Source of the DNA: Chitinophaga sp. CF418
Lineage (GTDB): Bacteria > Bacteroidota > Bacteroidia > Chitinophagales > Chitinophagaceae
NCBI RefSeq assembly: GCF_900142925.1
Contig: NZ_FRCN01000006.1
Span: forward strand, 248,001 to 312,000
Direction of reading: 5' to 3'
Length of the DNA stretch: 64,000 nt
Made by a program: the position numbers and the translations under genes. The notes below the pieces were generated by a model. The model saw nothing but the letters and a program-made list of their open reading frames with translations, searched no databases and had not been told where the DNA came from. How positions within the stretch are numbered: position 1 is the stretch's first letter; each line of letters starts with the position of its first letter. Shown here piece after piece: positions 17,413 to 26,166 of this stretch.

Positions 17413-19644
17413 TTATAAGAGCAATCTCAGGGTTTCTTCTAAAGCCTTTATACACAATTCTTTAAGGGTGTTGTATTGTTCTGTTACAAAGTCCGCATCA
17501 TAGGTATTATCCAACTTTTCAAGTGTCTCGAGCAGCGGGTACAACCTGGTTTCCAATCCTATAAAAGAAATAGTGGTTTTTATATTGTGGGCGGTACTAC
17601 GTATAGCTGTTACCGATCCCTCATCGATCGCATTTTTAAGCTGGCCAAGATCTTCCGGTAACTGTGTAACGAACTGCTGCAGCATATTCTGTTCGAATGC
17701 TTTATCTCCCATAGATAGCTGTTGCAGATATTCCAGTTGTATCATCGGTGTTTCCTGTTCAACAGTCTGTCCATTGCTGCTGCCATTGCTAAAGGCTGTA
17801 TACCCGTTATGACGCGCATATAGTTCCGGTGTACTGCTCTTGCCTGTAAAGACCTGTATCATACGATATAGCTCTCCCTCCCGTATGGGCTTCGCCAGAT
17901 ATTCATTCATTCCTGCCTGGAGGCATTTCTCCTTTTCTCCCGACATCGCATGGGCAGTCATGGCGATAATAGGAATATTGGATTGCAATTCCTCCCGTAT
18001 CTTTTTAGTAGCCGTATAGCCGTCCATCTCCGGCATCTGAAGATCCATCAGCACCAGGTCAAAATGCTGCCTGGACAGGGCGGATAATGCTTCCTGCCCG
18101 TTATTCACCAATTGATAATGCAGCTGCCGGTTACCCAGCAGATGCTTCAACAGGTTCTGATTCATTTTGTTATCCTCTGCCACCAGCAGGCGTATATCAG
18201 GTTGTTGCGGCAGGGCAAAGTTGTCGTGGGAATAGTTATAGTTCTCCCCGCTGTCAGACAAGAGCTCTCCTAATGTGTAAGGCAGTTCCACTTTAAATAT
18301 GCTGCCCTTGCCCGGTTCGCTTTCAACGGAAATACTGCCATGTTGTAATTCCACCAGTTGTCTTACAATGGTCAGCCCCAGGCCTGTTCCGCCGAATTTG
18401 CGGGTGATGTCTGCTTCTGCCTGGTTAAACCGGTCGAAGATAGCGGGCAGCTTGTCGGGCGAGATGCCAATGCCGGTATCACTGACGGTGAACAATAGTC
18501 TTACCCCGGTCTCTGCGACTACCCGGTTTACCTTTATCTGCACTTTACCCTGGTGGGTAAATTTGATCGCATTATTCACCAGGTTGACCAGCACCTGTGT
18601 CAGGCGCATAACATCTCCGTAGAGGATGTCAGGGACATGAGTGTCTATATTGAAGGATAATTCCAGTTTCTTTTCCAGGGCTTTGGGCTGGAACATCAGT
18701 TCCAGGGAATGCAGCATACCGCGTAAACTGAAGGACACGGGTTCCAGCCGCATCATGCCTGATTCTATTTTAGAGATGTCGAGTATATCGTTGATGATTT
18801 CCAGCAGATTCTCTCCGGCATGCTGTATAGCGGCTACATATTCTCTGGACTTTTCATTCATGGGTTGCTGTTGCAGCAGGTGAGTGAAGCCCAGTACCGC
18901 GTTCATGGGAGTTCTTATTTCATGGCTCATATTGGCCAGGAACTGATCTTTGACAACTGTCAGCTTCTTTTCCTTCTGGCGCGATTTGTCGAGTGCCTCG
19001 ATCAGGTGTTCCTGTTTGTAGATCCTGCTGGTGATATATAGAAAGGACAACAGGCTGGAGAGGCAGGCGAAGAACAGCATGACCGTGCCCCAGTTCAGGG
19101 CTTTTTGCCCGCTGGTGTCGATCATGTGCGTGGTGTGATTCACTTCCGTCTGCCGGGTGCTGTCGAGGGCATGAAGGATCACATTGATAGCATCGCCCAG
19201 GCGTTTACCTTTCTGCGCGTTGATGATTTTCTCTGCGGACCATTTACCTTTGGTGTAGAAGGTGTCGAGTGTGGCAATGTTCAACTGGTTCTTTTCTTCT
19301 ACGAGATAATTTAGCTGGGTCAGCAATTTCTCGGTGCTATCGTTGCTTACGAGTTTATTAATTTCCTGCAGGTCGGCTTTGATGAGGGCAACTTCGGCTT
19401 CTATGCCGGTGATATTCAGTGTATCCTGGGAGATCACTGCGCCGCGTACCTTGCTATCGGTTCTGGCTATACTGGTTTGTAACTTTTGCAGTTCGTTTTT
19501 GACGTTTAGTTCGTCGAGCAGTTTTTCGTTGCCGGTGATGAGTTTGCGTATATTCTGGGCTGAGTTAAATTGCAGCACGATGAATAGTACCAGCCCCAGT
19601 ATGAACAGTCCTAGTAGGTAATATTTGATCAGCTTCGGCTGCAT
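17413..19644 (-). CDS. Hybrid sensor histidine kinase with receiver and HPt domains
   Basis: A 743-residue inner-membrane kinase. Transmembrane helix 1 is at about 8-26, an alpha-helical CHASE3-like periplasmic sensor at 27-185, helix 2 at 187-204, then HisKA with phospho-accepting His241 (FLANMSHEIRTPMNAVLG), a HATPase domain with DTGIGISPDKL and GGTGLGLTI, a receiver with Asp534 (LVLMDLQMPEMDG) and a C-terminal HPt domain with His686 (TAHNIKTT). The chain therefore carries three of the four steps of a phosphorelay; the final response regulator is not encoded beside it. The signal is unknown. It is flanked by two tiny secreted basic proteins, which may be linked to what it senses or simply neighbours. 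Confidence 0.93.
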   Translation of the reverse strand: MQPKLIKYYLLGLFILGLVLFIVLQFNSAQNIRKLITGNEKLLDELNVKNELQKLQTSIARTDSKVRGAVISQDTLNITGIEAEVALIKADLQEINKLVSNDSTEKLLTQLNYLVEEKNQLNIATLDTFYTKGKWSAEKIINAQKGKRLGDAINVILHALDSTRQTEVNHTTHMIDTSGQKALNWGTVMLFFACLSSLLSFLYITSRIYKQEHLIEALDKSRQKEKKLTVVKDQFLANMSHEIRTPMNAVLGFTHLLQQQPMNEKSREYVAAIQHAGENLLEIINDILDISKIESGMMRLEPVSFSLRGMLHSLELMFQPKALEKKLELSFNIDTHVPDILYGDVMRLTQVLVNLVNNAIKFTHQGKVQIKVNRVVAETGVRLLFTVSDTGIGISPDKLPAIFDRFNQAEADITRKFGGTGLGLTIVRQLVELQHGSISVESEPGKGSIFKVELPYTLGELLSDSGENYNYSHDNFALPQQPDIRLLVAEDNKMNQNLLKHLLGNRQLHYQLVNNGQEALSALSRQHFDLVLMDLQMPEMDGYTATKKIREELQSNIPIIAMTAHAMSGEKEKCLQAGMNEYLAKPIREGELYRMIQVFTGKSSTPELYARHNGYTAFSNGSSNGQTVEQETPMIQLEYLQQLSMGDKAFEQNMLQQFVTQLPEDLGQLKNAIDEGSVTAIRSTAHNIKTTISFIGLETRLYPLLETLEKLDNTYDADFVTEQYNTLKELCIKALEETLRLLL

Positions 19645-20138
19645 TTTTTCTGAGAATATTTGATTTAAAATTACGAATGTATTTTGTTATGTCTCCTGGT
19701 TTTTATCAGGTAGTTGTTTGATGGGACTGTTTGACGGCAGCCAGCATCCGCTGCTTATTGGTGGGCACCTGAGATATTGTTTGATGCTTCAGATAATTTT
19801 AAGTTGTAATCTTTAGTACATCAGTTACGTTTCAACAGTTAATCCGCCGGCCAACCGGATATTTTCTGATACCTAAAGCAATACATTCGTTCCCACTGCC
19901 TGGCAATACGAATGACGAATCACGAATACTAGTTATTCGTCACCCGTCATTCATTGTTGATAAACCCAAATCTTATTTAGATAAGCCAGTCATCCACATG
20001 CTCTTCATGGCTCTTCAGGTTTTATGCATTCAGTCGGTTCTTTGTGTTTGTTCTGTCCGTTTTGTATTCTGCTTGTTTTTTCGATATTATGTTTTCTTTC
20101 AGAACCTCCTGAACCGCATAATCTGCTGATCTTACTGC
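19645..20138. other. Gene-free stretch with one inverted repeat
   Basis: No gene is visible. At 19910-19953 the arms GAATGACG and CGTCATTC, with inner CACGAATA/TATTCGT, form an interrupted hairpin built from ACGAAT units. The rest is AT-rich and presumably holds the promoter of the kinase gene and the end of the 20139 transcript. Nothing else was recognised. Confidence 0.5.
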
Positions 20139-20345
20139 TTATTTAGCAGCTTTCTTTGCATGATGTTTCTTGTGAGCTTTGTGAGCATGCGGGGCGGTTG
20201 CCGCTTTAGGTTTTTCCTGCTGTTTAGCATTAACAGTTGTGGTTTTGGCAGTTGCTGCTTTAGCTGTATGTACAGGAGCAGCAGCGAAAGTGGCGGTACC
20301 TGCAAAGATCAGAGCAGCAGCCATCAGAGTTCCTAACTTTTTCAT
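20139..20345 (-). CDS. Small secreted Lys/Ala/His-rich protein
   Basis: Sixty-eight codons encode a signal peptide (KKLGTLMAAALIFAGTATFAA) and a basic, low-complexity mature part ending KAHKKHHAKKAAK, rich in Ala, Lys, Thr and His. Composition and size match the product of 17096 although the sequences are not closely alignable. The gene is on the same strand as the kinase and lies about 500 bp upstream of it. His-rich tails can bind metals or polyphosphate, but no function is known. Confidence 0.8.
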   Translation of the reverse strand: MKKLGTLMAAALIFAGTATFAAAPVHTAKAATAKTTTVNAKQQEKPKAATAPHAHKAHKKHHAKKAAK

Positions 20346-20613
20346 GACTTCTATTTTTTTATTTGATGATTAATTCGTTTGACCGATTATTTTTTCTATT
20401 ATTTCTTCTTTATTGGTCAGTTGCTTTGTTCAACTGCTTTATTGTTTTGTTGAACCAAAGATACATGGCATATGAGGGGTGGATCAGGGTAAATTGTTTA
20501 ACAGGCATCAGCCGTCGGTGGAAAAGGAACAACTGTCGGTGGGATATATTATATTTGTTTGCCACCGCCATCAACAGACATTAAATGTCAACCAATATAA
20601 ACCCTCTTTTTGC

Positions 20614-22845
20614 ATGAATTCAAAGAAGATCACTTCCGGTATTGCCCTCATTCTAACGCTGCAAGGCACTTATGCCCAGCAGAAACTGAGTGGTTTCAAC
20701 GGTGAGCATGCCCAACAACAACAGCAACTCGAAGCTAACTTCGACAAGGAGCTGAACGCGGCTGCTATTGGGAATAACATCAGGACGCTGTCGGCGCAGC
20801 AACACTATCTCGGTATGCCCAGAGACAAGTGGGTGGCAGAGAATATCCTGCAGCAGTTCAAAAGCTACGGTTGGGATGCCAGGATAGAAACCTACCAGGT
20901 ACTTTTTCCTACGCCCAAAACCAGGGTGCTGGAGGCCAGCTATCCGGAGAATTATAAGGCGGTACTCAAAGAGCCTGCTCTCAAAGAAGATCCCAGTACT
21001 GGTCAGCCAGATGAACTATCTACTTACAATGCCTGGAGCGCCGACGGTGACGTGACCGGCGAACTGGTGTTTGTCAATTATGGTCTGCCCGAGGACTACG
21101 AATACCTCGAAAGGCTGGGGATCAGTGTTCAGGGTAAGATCGTGATCGCTAAGTATGGCCGTTCCTGGAGGGGTATCAAGCCGAAAGTAGCGCAGGAACA
21201 TGGCGCTATCGGTACGCTTATCTATTCCGATCCCAAAGATGATGGTTACTACCAGGGGGATGTATATCCGCAGGGGCCCTATAAAAGCGAATACGGGGTG
21301 CAAAGAGGCTCTATTATGGATATGGTGATCTATCCCGGCGATCCACTCACTCCGGGCGTAGGCGCGACGGAAAATGCGAAAAGGTTGGAGCGGGCTGAGG
21401 CCACCAACCTACTGAAGATACCGGTGTTACCGATCAGCTATCATGATGCAGCTCCCTTACTGGCAGCACTGGAAGGTCCGGTGGCGCCGGAAGGCTGGAG
21501 GGGCGCCCTGCCTTTCACTTATCATATTGGTCCGGGCAAGGCGAAAGTGCATTTGAAGCTAGAATTTGACTGGAAGACGGTGCCTGCCTATAACGTAATC
21601 GCTTTTATGAAAGGAAGTCAGCTGCCTGACCAGTGGGTGATCAGAGGTAATCACCATGATGCCTGGGTATATGGCGCTGCTGACCCTGTCAGCGGACTGG
21701 CAGCCCTGCTGGAAGAGGCGAAAGCCATCGGCATATTAGCTAAGAAAGGTTATAAACCCAAAAGGACGCTGGTATATGCTGCCTGGGATGGTGAGGAGCC
21801 GGGGTTGCTCGGCTCTACCGAATGGGTGGAAACGCATGCCGCTGAGTTACAGCAGAAGGCAGTAGCTTATATTAATTCAGACGGCAATAGCCGTGGTTTC
21901 CTGGGTATAGGTGGTTCACATGCGCTGGAACCTTTTGCAGGAGAGATTGCAAAGGGGATCACCGATCCACAGACCAAAGTGACTGTCTTTGAAAGAAAGC
22001 AGGCGGCTGATATTGTATCGGCGGCTACCATAAAGGCTAAAAAGGACCTGCTGGCAAAGAAAGAACTGACTATCAGTGCACTGGGTTCAGGGTCTGATTA
22101 TTCTTCTTTTCTTCAGCATCTGGGCGTCCCTTCTCTGAATATCGGTTTTGGTGGTGAAGGCGCTGGCGGGGAATACCATTCTATCTATGATACGTATGAA
22201 AATTATTCCCGCTTTAAAGATCCCGATTTTGAGTATGGAGTGGCATTGTCCAAATTTGGCGGCCATGCGGCGCTGAGACTGGCGGATGCTGATGTATTGC
22301 CATTTGACTTCCGTAGTCTTTCCAAAACCATCAACGGATATGCTACAGAACTGATCTCGCTGGCCGAACAGATGAGAGAATCCACCGCTGTGGAAAACCA
22401 GATCATCAACAATAATGCTTACCAGCTGGCGGCTGATGCCAGCAAACCTATCAAAGCGCCGGCGGTAAAAGCGGAAGTGCCTTACATTGACTTTTCCAAA
22501 CTGCAGAACGCACTGGTGGCATTGGACAAAGCCTCCCAGCAATTGCAGGAGGCGAGAGCCAAAGCGCCTGTTTCTCCGGCAAAAGCAGATAGCTTGAATA
22601 AGGCGCTTTATCAGGCAGAACAACAACTGCTGTATGATAAAGGATTGCCGAACCGGGCCTGGTATAAACATACTGTGTATGCTCCTGGGTTTTATATCGG
22701 TTATGGTGTGAAGACGTTACCAGGTATCAGGGAGGCAATAGAACAGAGAAGATGGCAGGAAGCAGAGGAACAGATCGCTATTGCAGCAGCAGCTGTGAAC
22801 CGCTTGGCGGCTTATCTGCAACAGACTGCAGCGGGATTGAAGTAA
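20614..22845 (+). CDS. Secreted M28B metallopeptidase (glutamate carboxypeptidase II-like)
   Basis: A 743-residue exported peptidase resembling human PSMA/GCPII. After a signal peptide (TSGIALILTLQGTYAQ) come a PA domain (about 100-300), the M28 catalytic domain and a C-terminal helical dimerisation domain. Two-zinc site residues are visible: His and Asp in NHHDAWVYGAADP, the catalytic Glu pair in AWDGEEPGLLGS, Asp in INSDGNSRG, and a late His in GGEYHSIYDTYENY. It should remove acidic or other residues from peptides outside the inner membrane. The ATG at 20614 is preferred because it gives a proper signal peptide; the frame upstream to 20479 has no such feature. It is likely monocistronic. 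Confidence 0.93.
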   Translation: MNSKKITSGIALILTLQGTYAQQKLSGFNGEHAQQQQQLEANFDKELNAAAIGNNIRTLSAQQHYLGMPRDKWVAENILQQFKSYGWDARIETYQVLFPTPKTRVLEASYPENYKAVLKEPALKEDPSTGQPDELSTYNAWSADGDVTGELVFVNYGLPEDYEYLERLGISVQGKIVIAKYGRSWRGIKPKVAQEHGAIGTLIYSDPKDDGYYQGDVYPQGPYKSEYGVQRGSIMDMVIYPGDPLTPGVGATENAKRLERAEATNLLKIPVLPISYHDAAPLLAALEGPVAPEGWRGALPFTYHIGPGKAKVHLKLEFDWKTVPAYNVIAFMKGSQLPDQWVIRGNHHDAWVYGAADPVSGLAALLEEAKAIGILAKKGYKPKRTLVYAAWDGEEPGLLGSTEWVETHAAELQQKAVAYINSDGNSRGFLGIGGSHALEPFAGEIAKGITDPQTKVTVFERKQAADIVSAATIKAKKDLLAKKELTISALGSGSDYSSFLQHLGVPSLNIGFGGEGAGGEYHSIYDTYENYSRFKDPDFEYGVALSKFGGHAALRLADADVLPFDFRSLSKTINGYATELISLAEQMRESTAVENQIINNNAYQLAADASKPIKAPAVKAEVPYIDFSKLQNALVALDKASQQLQEARAKAPVSPAKADSLNKALYQAEQQLLYDKGLPNRAWYKHTVYAPGFYIGYGVKTLPGIREAIEQRRWQEAEEQIAIAAAAVNRLAAYLQQTAAGLK

Positions 22846-22855
22846 GGTAAAGCTT

Positions 22856-22904
22856 TGTAAAGTCAATTCTGAACGGCTACAATAAAACTGTAAAGTTTTT
22901 CTGT
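22856..22904 (+). repeat. 49-bp direct repeat, left copy
   Basis: This stretch, beginning TGTAAAGTCAATTCTGAACG and ending TTTTTCTGT, is identical over 49 bp to 23160-23208. It begins 11 bp after the peptidase stop codon. The two copies bracket the inverted-repeat element at 22935-23091. Confidence 0.9.
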
Positions 22905-22934
22905 GCTGTTGCTGTTTATTAAATATTCACGCTA

Positions 22935-23091
22935 AGTAGCTTCGGTTTCAGTATGGGATGGCGGTCGGCGCCTCTCCGGAAGGCGTTTGAGCGTTGTCAA
23001 TCGAATAGGATTCTGAATATAGATTGAGCAATATCGGTCGTGTCACCCGAGAGCCGAAGGCCCGCCATTCCCATCTGAAACCGCTGCTACT
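22935..23091. repeat. Inverted-repeat element between the direct repeats
   Basis: The left arm AGTAGC-TT-CGGTTTCAG-TATGGGATGGCGG (22935-22963) pairs with the right arm ending CCGCCATTCCCAT-CTGAAACCG-CTGCTACT (23062-23091), about 27 of 30 positions. An inner hairpin CGCCTCTCCGGAAGGCG lies next to the left arm. The element is about 157 bp, has no coding potential and looks like a small non-autonomous (MITE-like) element. A partly similar arm occurs at 53885. Confidence 0.7.
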
Positions 23092-23159
23092 TCCGCTCTC
23101 CCTCTTAGAAGATATCGCCTCTCACTGTAATGGGGAGAAGGGCATTTCTTACAATCACC

Positions 23160-23208
23160 TGTAAAGTCAATTCTGAACGGCTACAATAAAACTGTAAAGT
23201 TTTTCTGT
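23160..23208 (+). repeat. 49-bp direct repeat, right copy
   Basis: Identical to 22856-22904. With 255 bp between copies, the arrangement could be a duplication that copied the end region of the peptidase gene, or recombination around an inserted element. It is too long for a normal target-site duplication. Confidence 0.9.
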
Positions 23209-23220
23209 ACTAAGACATAT

Positions 23221-23313
23221 CTCGCTTAGATAACGCTTAGATAACGCTAATCTTACGTTCATGCTACGTTCATGAACGTAAGATTAGCGTTATCTAAGCG
23301 TTATCTAAGCGAG
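23221..23313. repeat. 93-bp perfect palindrome built of 11-bp units
   Basis: Two perfectly complementary 43-bp arms (23221-23263 and 23271-23313) enclose the 7-nt loop CTACGTT. The sequence also divides into eight consecutive 11-mers from 23223: CGCTTAGATAA twice, CGCTAATCTTA, CGTTCATGCTA, CGTTCATGAAC, then the complements of the first units with GTTATCTAAGC twice. There is no T run after it, so it is not a normal terminator. Perfect long palindromes are unstable in many bacteria, so its presence suggests either recent origin or selection. Confidence 0.95.
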
Positions 23314-23448
23314 TAATTACCGTGTATTGCGGGCAAGTTTGTCCGGAGAAAAAACCGACTGTGCCTATATCTGGCGTTTGGGATCATAGATATCGGCAAG
23401 ATATCTGTAAATCTGCTTGTTACGGCCAGTTTTGTGTGACTAGAGAAG

Positions 23449-24144
23449 TTATAATAAGTTCAAGCGACTGTTGAGGGCAGCGCGATAAGCATCAGCCACA
23501 GGTACGGCATTCTTTGAGATGACGATAGCACCATCCTGTATGGCATCGATCTTGTCCAGCGCTACGATGTAAGAACGGTGAACGCGCATGAACTTCGTTT
23601 CGGGCAATCGTTCTTCTATCGCTTTTAAAGTGGAGTGAACGGCGTGGAATTTCTGGGAAGTATGCAGTTTTACATAGTCGCCCATTGCTTCCAGGTAGAG
23701 GATATCATCCAGCTTGATGCGCTTCAGTATACCGCTATCCCTGATAAAGACAAACTCATTGTCGGTATCGTGCACTTCATGGGAGGTAGCCTGTTGCACC
23801 TCTTTTGCCCTTTCTATAGCCTGCAGGAAGCGGGAAGGAGTAACAGGTTTGATCAGATAATCTGCTACATGCAGTTCAAAGGCCTCCACTGCGTAGTCTT
23901 TTTTGGCAGTGGTAAAGATGATGATAGGGCCTTTTTTCCCGATGTTACGTGTCAGTTCAATACCATTCATACCGGGCATTTCAATGTCCAGCAGTAACAG
24001 ATCGATCTTTTCCTTCTGCAGGATATTATAAGCTTCCAATGCACTGGAGCATTCGCCAGCTACACGCAGCTGATCCACATGACTGGCCAGTTGCTTCATT
24101 GCGGTGCGCGCCAGTTTGTTATCGTCAATAATCAGGCAGTTCAT
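23449..24144 (-). CDS. LytTR-family response regulator
   Basis: A 231-residue two-domain regulator: an N-terminal receiver (1-115) with phospho-acceptor Asp in LLLLDIEMPGMNG and conserved Lys in YLIKPVTPSRF, and a C-terminal LytTR DNA-binding domain (about 130-231) with FIRDSGILKRIKLDDILYLEAMGDYVKLHT. Such regulators normally pair with a 5TM or 7TM histidine kinase next door, but none is adjacent here. It is divergent from the efflux operon starting at 24262, with 117 bp between, so it could control that operon; this is only positional inference. Confidence 0.92.
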   Translation of the reverse strand: MNCLIIDDNKLARTAMKQLASHVDQLRVAGECSSALEAYNILQKEKIDLLLLDIEMPGMNGIELTRNIGKKGPIIIFTTAKKDYAVEAFELHVADYLIKPVTPSRFLQAIERAKEVQQATSHEVHDTDNEFVFIRDSGILKRIKLDDILYLEAMGDYVKLHTSQKFHAVHSTLKAIEERLPETKFMRVHRSYIVALDKIDAIQDGAIVISKNAVPVADAYRAALNSRLNLL

Positions 24145-24229
24145 ACCGCAAATATACGCAAGCTCTGTACCGGGATGCCGGAACAGACATTATAATTCGC
24201 TTAAAACCTGCGGAGTGGGTTATGTATTA

Positions 24230-24237
24230 TAAATTTG
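24230..24237 (+). promoter_or_regulatory. Candidate -7 promoter box of the efflux operon
   Basis: TAAATTTG fits TAnnTTTG and ends 24 bp before the ATG at 24262. It supports the small gene at 24262 as the first gene of the transcript. Confidence 0.45.
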
Positions 24238-24261
24238 TTTAAATATCTTGCATGTGTATAA

Positions 24262-24654
24262 ATGGGTTTCAACTTGAAACAGCTCAGAGGGCTTTTACTT
24301 TTTCTTTCATGCGTCTTTTCCCTGCTTCTGCTAAGGGATGGATCCCCATTTATTTCTTCCGGACCACAGACCGTCATACATGCAGGTAGCATCAGTGTTA
24401 TATCACATGCTGATGATGACCAGGTGCGGGTATCAAATGACGCTTGCGATACATATTGGTTTAAGAGCAGTTCCCGAAAATATAATCATCGTACCAGGGC
24501 ATTGAACGATTATCATGAGCTATGTCTGTTTGTGCCCAGTATCCGTATTAAAACATTCTTCGTTTATATTCCTCCTGTTTACGGCGGTTATAAAGCGTCC
24601 TATATTAGTGTTGCCGTCACCCTGAGCGACTGGCGTGGCCCTCCTTTGGCCTGA
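24262..24654 (+). CDS. Small putative secreted protein leading the efflux operon
   Basis: A 130-codon frame with an N-terminal hydrophobic signal-like segment (LRGLLLFLSCVFSLLLL) and no recognised domain; it ends DWRGPPLA. It lies 24 bp after a promoter-like box and 72 bp before the TolC gene, on the same strand, so it is plausibly a real leader gene of the operon. Codon use is less regular than in the neighbours, and no homologue could be identified by eye. An untranslated leader is the alternative. Confidence 0.5.
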   Translation: MGFNLKQLRGLLLFLSCVFSLLLLRDGSPFISSGPQTVIHAGSISVISHADDDQVRVSNDACDTYWFKSSSRKYNHRTRALNDYHELCLFVPSIRIKTFFVYIPPVYGGYKASYISVAVTLSDWRGPPLA

Positions 24655-24726
24655 TTTTCCATTCTTTCTCATTATCCTTCATTAATGCCGTAGACGGGTG
24701 TCTATGGTAACTCAACATCTGTAGTT

Positions 24727-26148
24727 ATGAATAAAAAAACTGCTGCAGGGTTGTGGGTGATAATACTATGCCTGGTGACTGGCGTTTCCCACTGTGTATG
24801 TGCACAGTCGCACGGAGGGGACTTGTCCCTGCAACATGCTATTACCCTGACCCTTCAACATTATCCTTCGTTAAAAGCAAAGCAAACATTATCGCGGGCA
24901 GGTATTGCCCATACAACAGATATCAGCCATAACTGGTGGCCTTCTGTAAAGCTGGTCGAAGAGGCGACTGCCGGAACAGACAATGGTATCTATGGTTCTT
25001 ATTTTCCTTTAAGTACGATTCCTTCCACATCGGGCGGTATCCGGGGAGCTAACCGCAGCGACGTGATGAGTGGCAATATCGCGTTGGCGCAGGTACAGTG
25101 GGAGGTGTACAATTTCGGTGCTTACCGTACGCAGAAAGAAGAAGCAATTCAACAGCAGAAGGTATTGAGCCTCGATGCAGATATTAGTGCCAATGATCTT
25201 CTGGTGGCTGTGGTACGGGATTACCTGGGTTTACTACAATACCATTCACTAATGAAGATCCAGGAAGACAATATAGACCGCACGCGATCTGTACAAAGAG
25301 CCGTAACGGCTATTGTGCTGCATGGTCTGAAACCTGGTGTAGACAGCTCGGTAGCCGCTGCAGAATTGTCCAAAGCAAGACTGAACTATCTCGATATACA
25401 AAACAATTACAATAGTGTACGGCTGCACCTGGGTATTTTGACAGGGCTTGATACCAGCGCCATTCAACCGGATACGCTCTACAACAATGGTCTGCTGTCG
25501 TTGCTGACAGAATTGAATGATACCACATCAGTGGCGAAAGAGCACCCTGTATTGCAGTATTATAATGGACTTATGTTGCAACAGCAACGACATGAGCAGG
25601 TGATCCGTAAGGCGGCGCTGCCTAAAATATCACTGCTGGCTTCAGGATGGATGCGTGGCTCCAGTGGTCAGTTCAATGATATCTATAATAAAAACCTGTG
25701 GAGTGGCATGGGCTACAGCCGCTATAATTACTTGGCAGGACTGGCGCTGACGTATAACCTTGCTGACATAGGACATACACGGGATAAAGTGAGGGAACAG
25801 CACTTGCGTACCAAAGCTGCTGCTGAGCAGCTGGAGACTACGCAGACGATACTGGATAACCAATTGCAACAGGCCCGGTTGAATATTCATACCTCGCTTG
25901 ACAAGCTCCGGGAAATGCCTGCACAGTTAAATGCAGCAAGAGCGGCTGCCTTGCAGAAGATGGCATTGTATAAAGGCGGGCTGACCAACATCATTGAGGT
26001 GGCCAATGCCTTATACCTGCTGAACAGGGCGGAAACAGACCTTATACAGACACGTAATGTTGCGTGGCAGGCCCTTTTCACACAGGCATTTACAGCTAAC
26101 AATATTCAGGAACTGGTGCAGCAGCTGGAGGTTGCCCGCAAGCAGTAA
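24727..26148 (+). CDS. TolC-family outer membrane efflux protein
   Basis: A 473-residue outer-membrane channel subunit with signal peptide (WVIILCLVTGVSHCVCAQ) and two OEP repeats of long alpha-helical hairpins; SLQHAITLTLQHYPSLKAK at the start of the mature protein is the usual first helix. As a trimer it would carry substrates across the outer membrane from the RND pump. It is the first large gene of the operon TolC-RND-adaptor; the pump follows after 18 bp. In many Bacteroidota operons the adaptor comes first, so this order is less common. Confidence 0.92.
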   Translation: MNKKTAAGLWVIILCLVTGVSHCVCAQSHGGDLSLQHAITLTLQHYPSLKAKQTLSRAGIAHTTDISHNWWPSVKLVEEATAGTDNGIYGSYFPLSTIPSTSGGIRGANRSDVMSGNIALAQVQWEVYNFGAYRTQKEEAIQQQKVLSLDADISANDLLVAVVRDYLGLLQYHSLMKIQEDNIDRTRSVQRAVTAIVLHGLKPGVDSSVAAAELSKARLNYLDIQNNYNSVRLHLGILTGLDTSAIQPDTLYNNGLLSLLTELNDTTSVAKEHPVLQYYNGLMLQQQRHEQVIRKAALPKISLLASGWMRGSSGQFNDIYNKNLWSGMGYSRYNYLAGLALTYNLADIGHTRDKVREQHLRTKAAAEQLETTQTILDNQLQQARLNIHTSLDKLREMPAQLNAARAAALQKMALYKGGLTNIIEVANALYLLNRAETDLIQTRNVAWQALFTQAFTANNIQELVQQLEVARKQ

Positions 26149-26166
26149 TAGCAAAATAATATTATT

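Noticed and set aside
23221..23313. Ordinary intrinsic terminator
   Set aside because: The stem is far longer than needed, no T run follows on either strand, and the nearest upstream gene end is 375 bp away.
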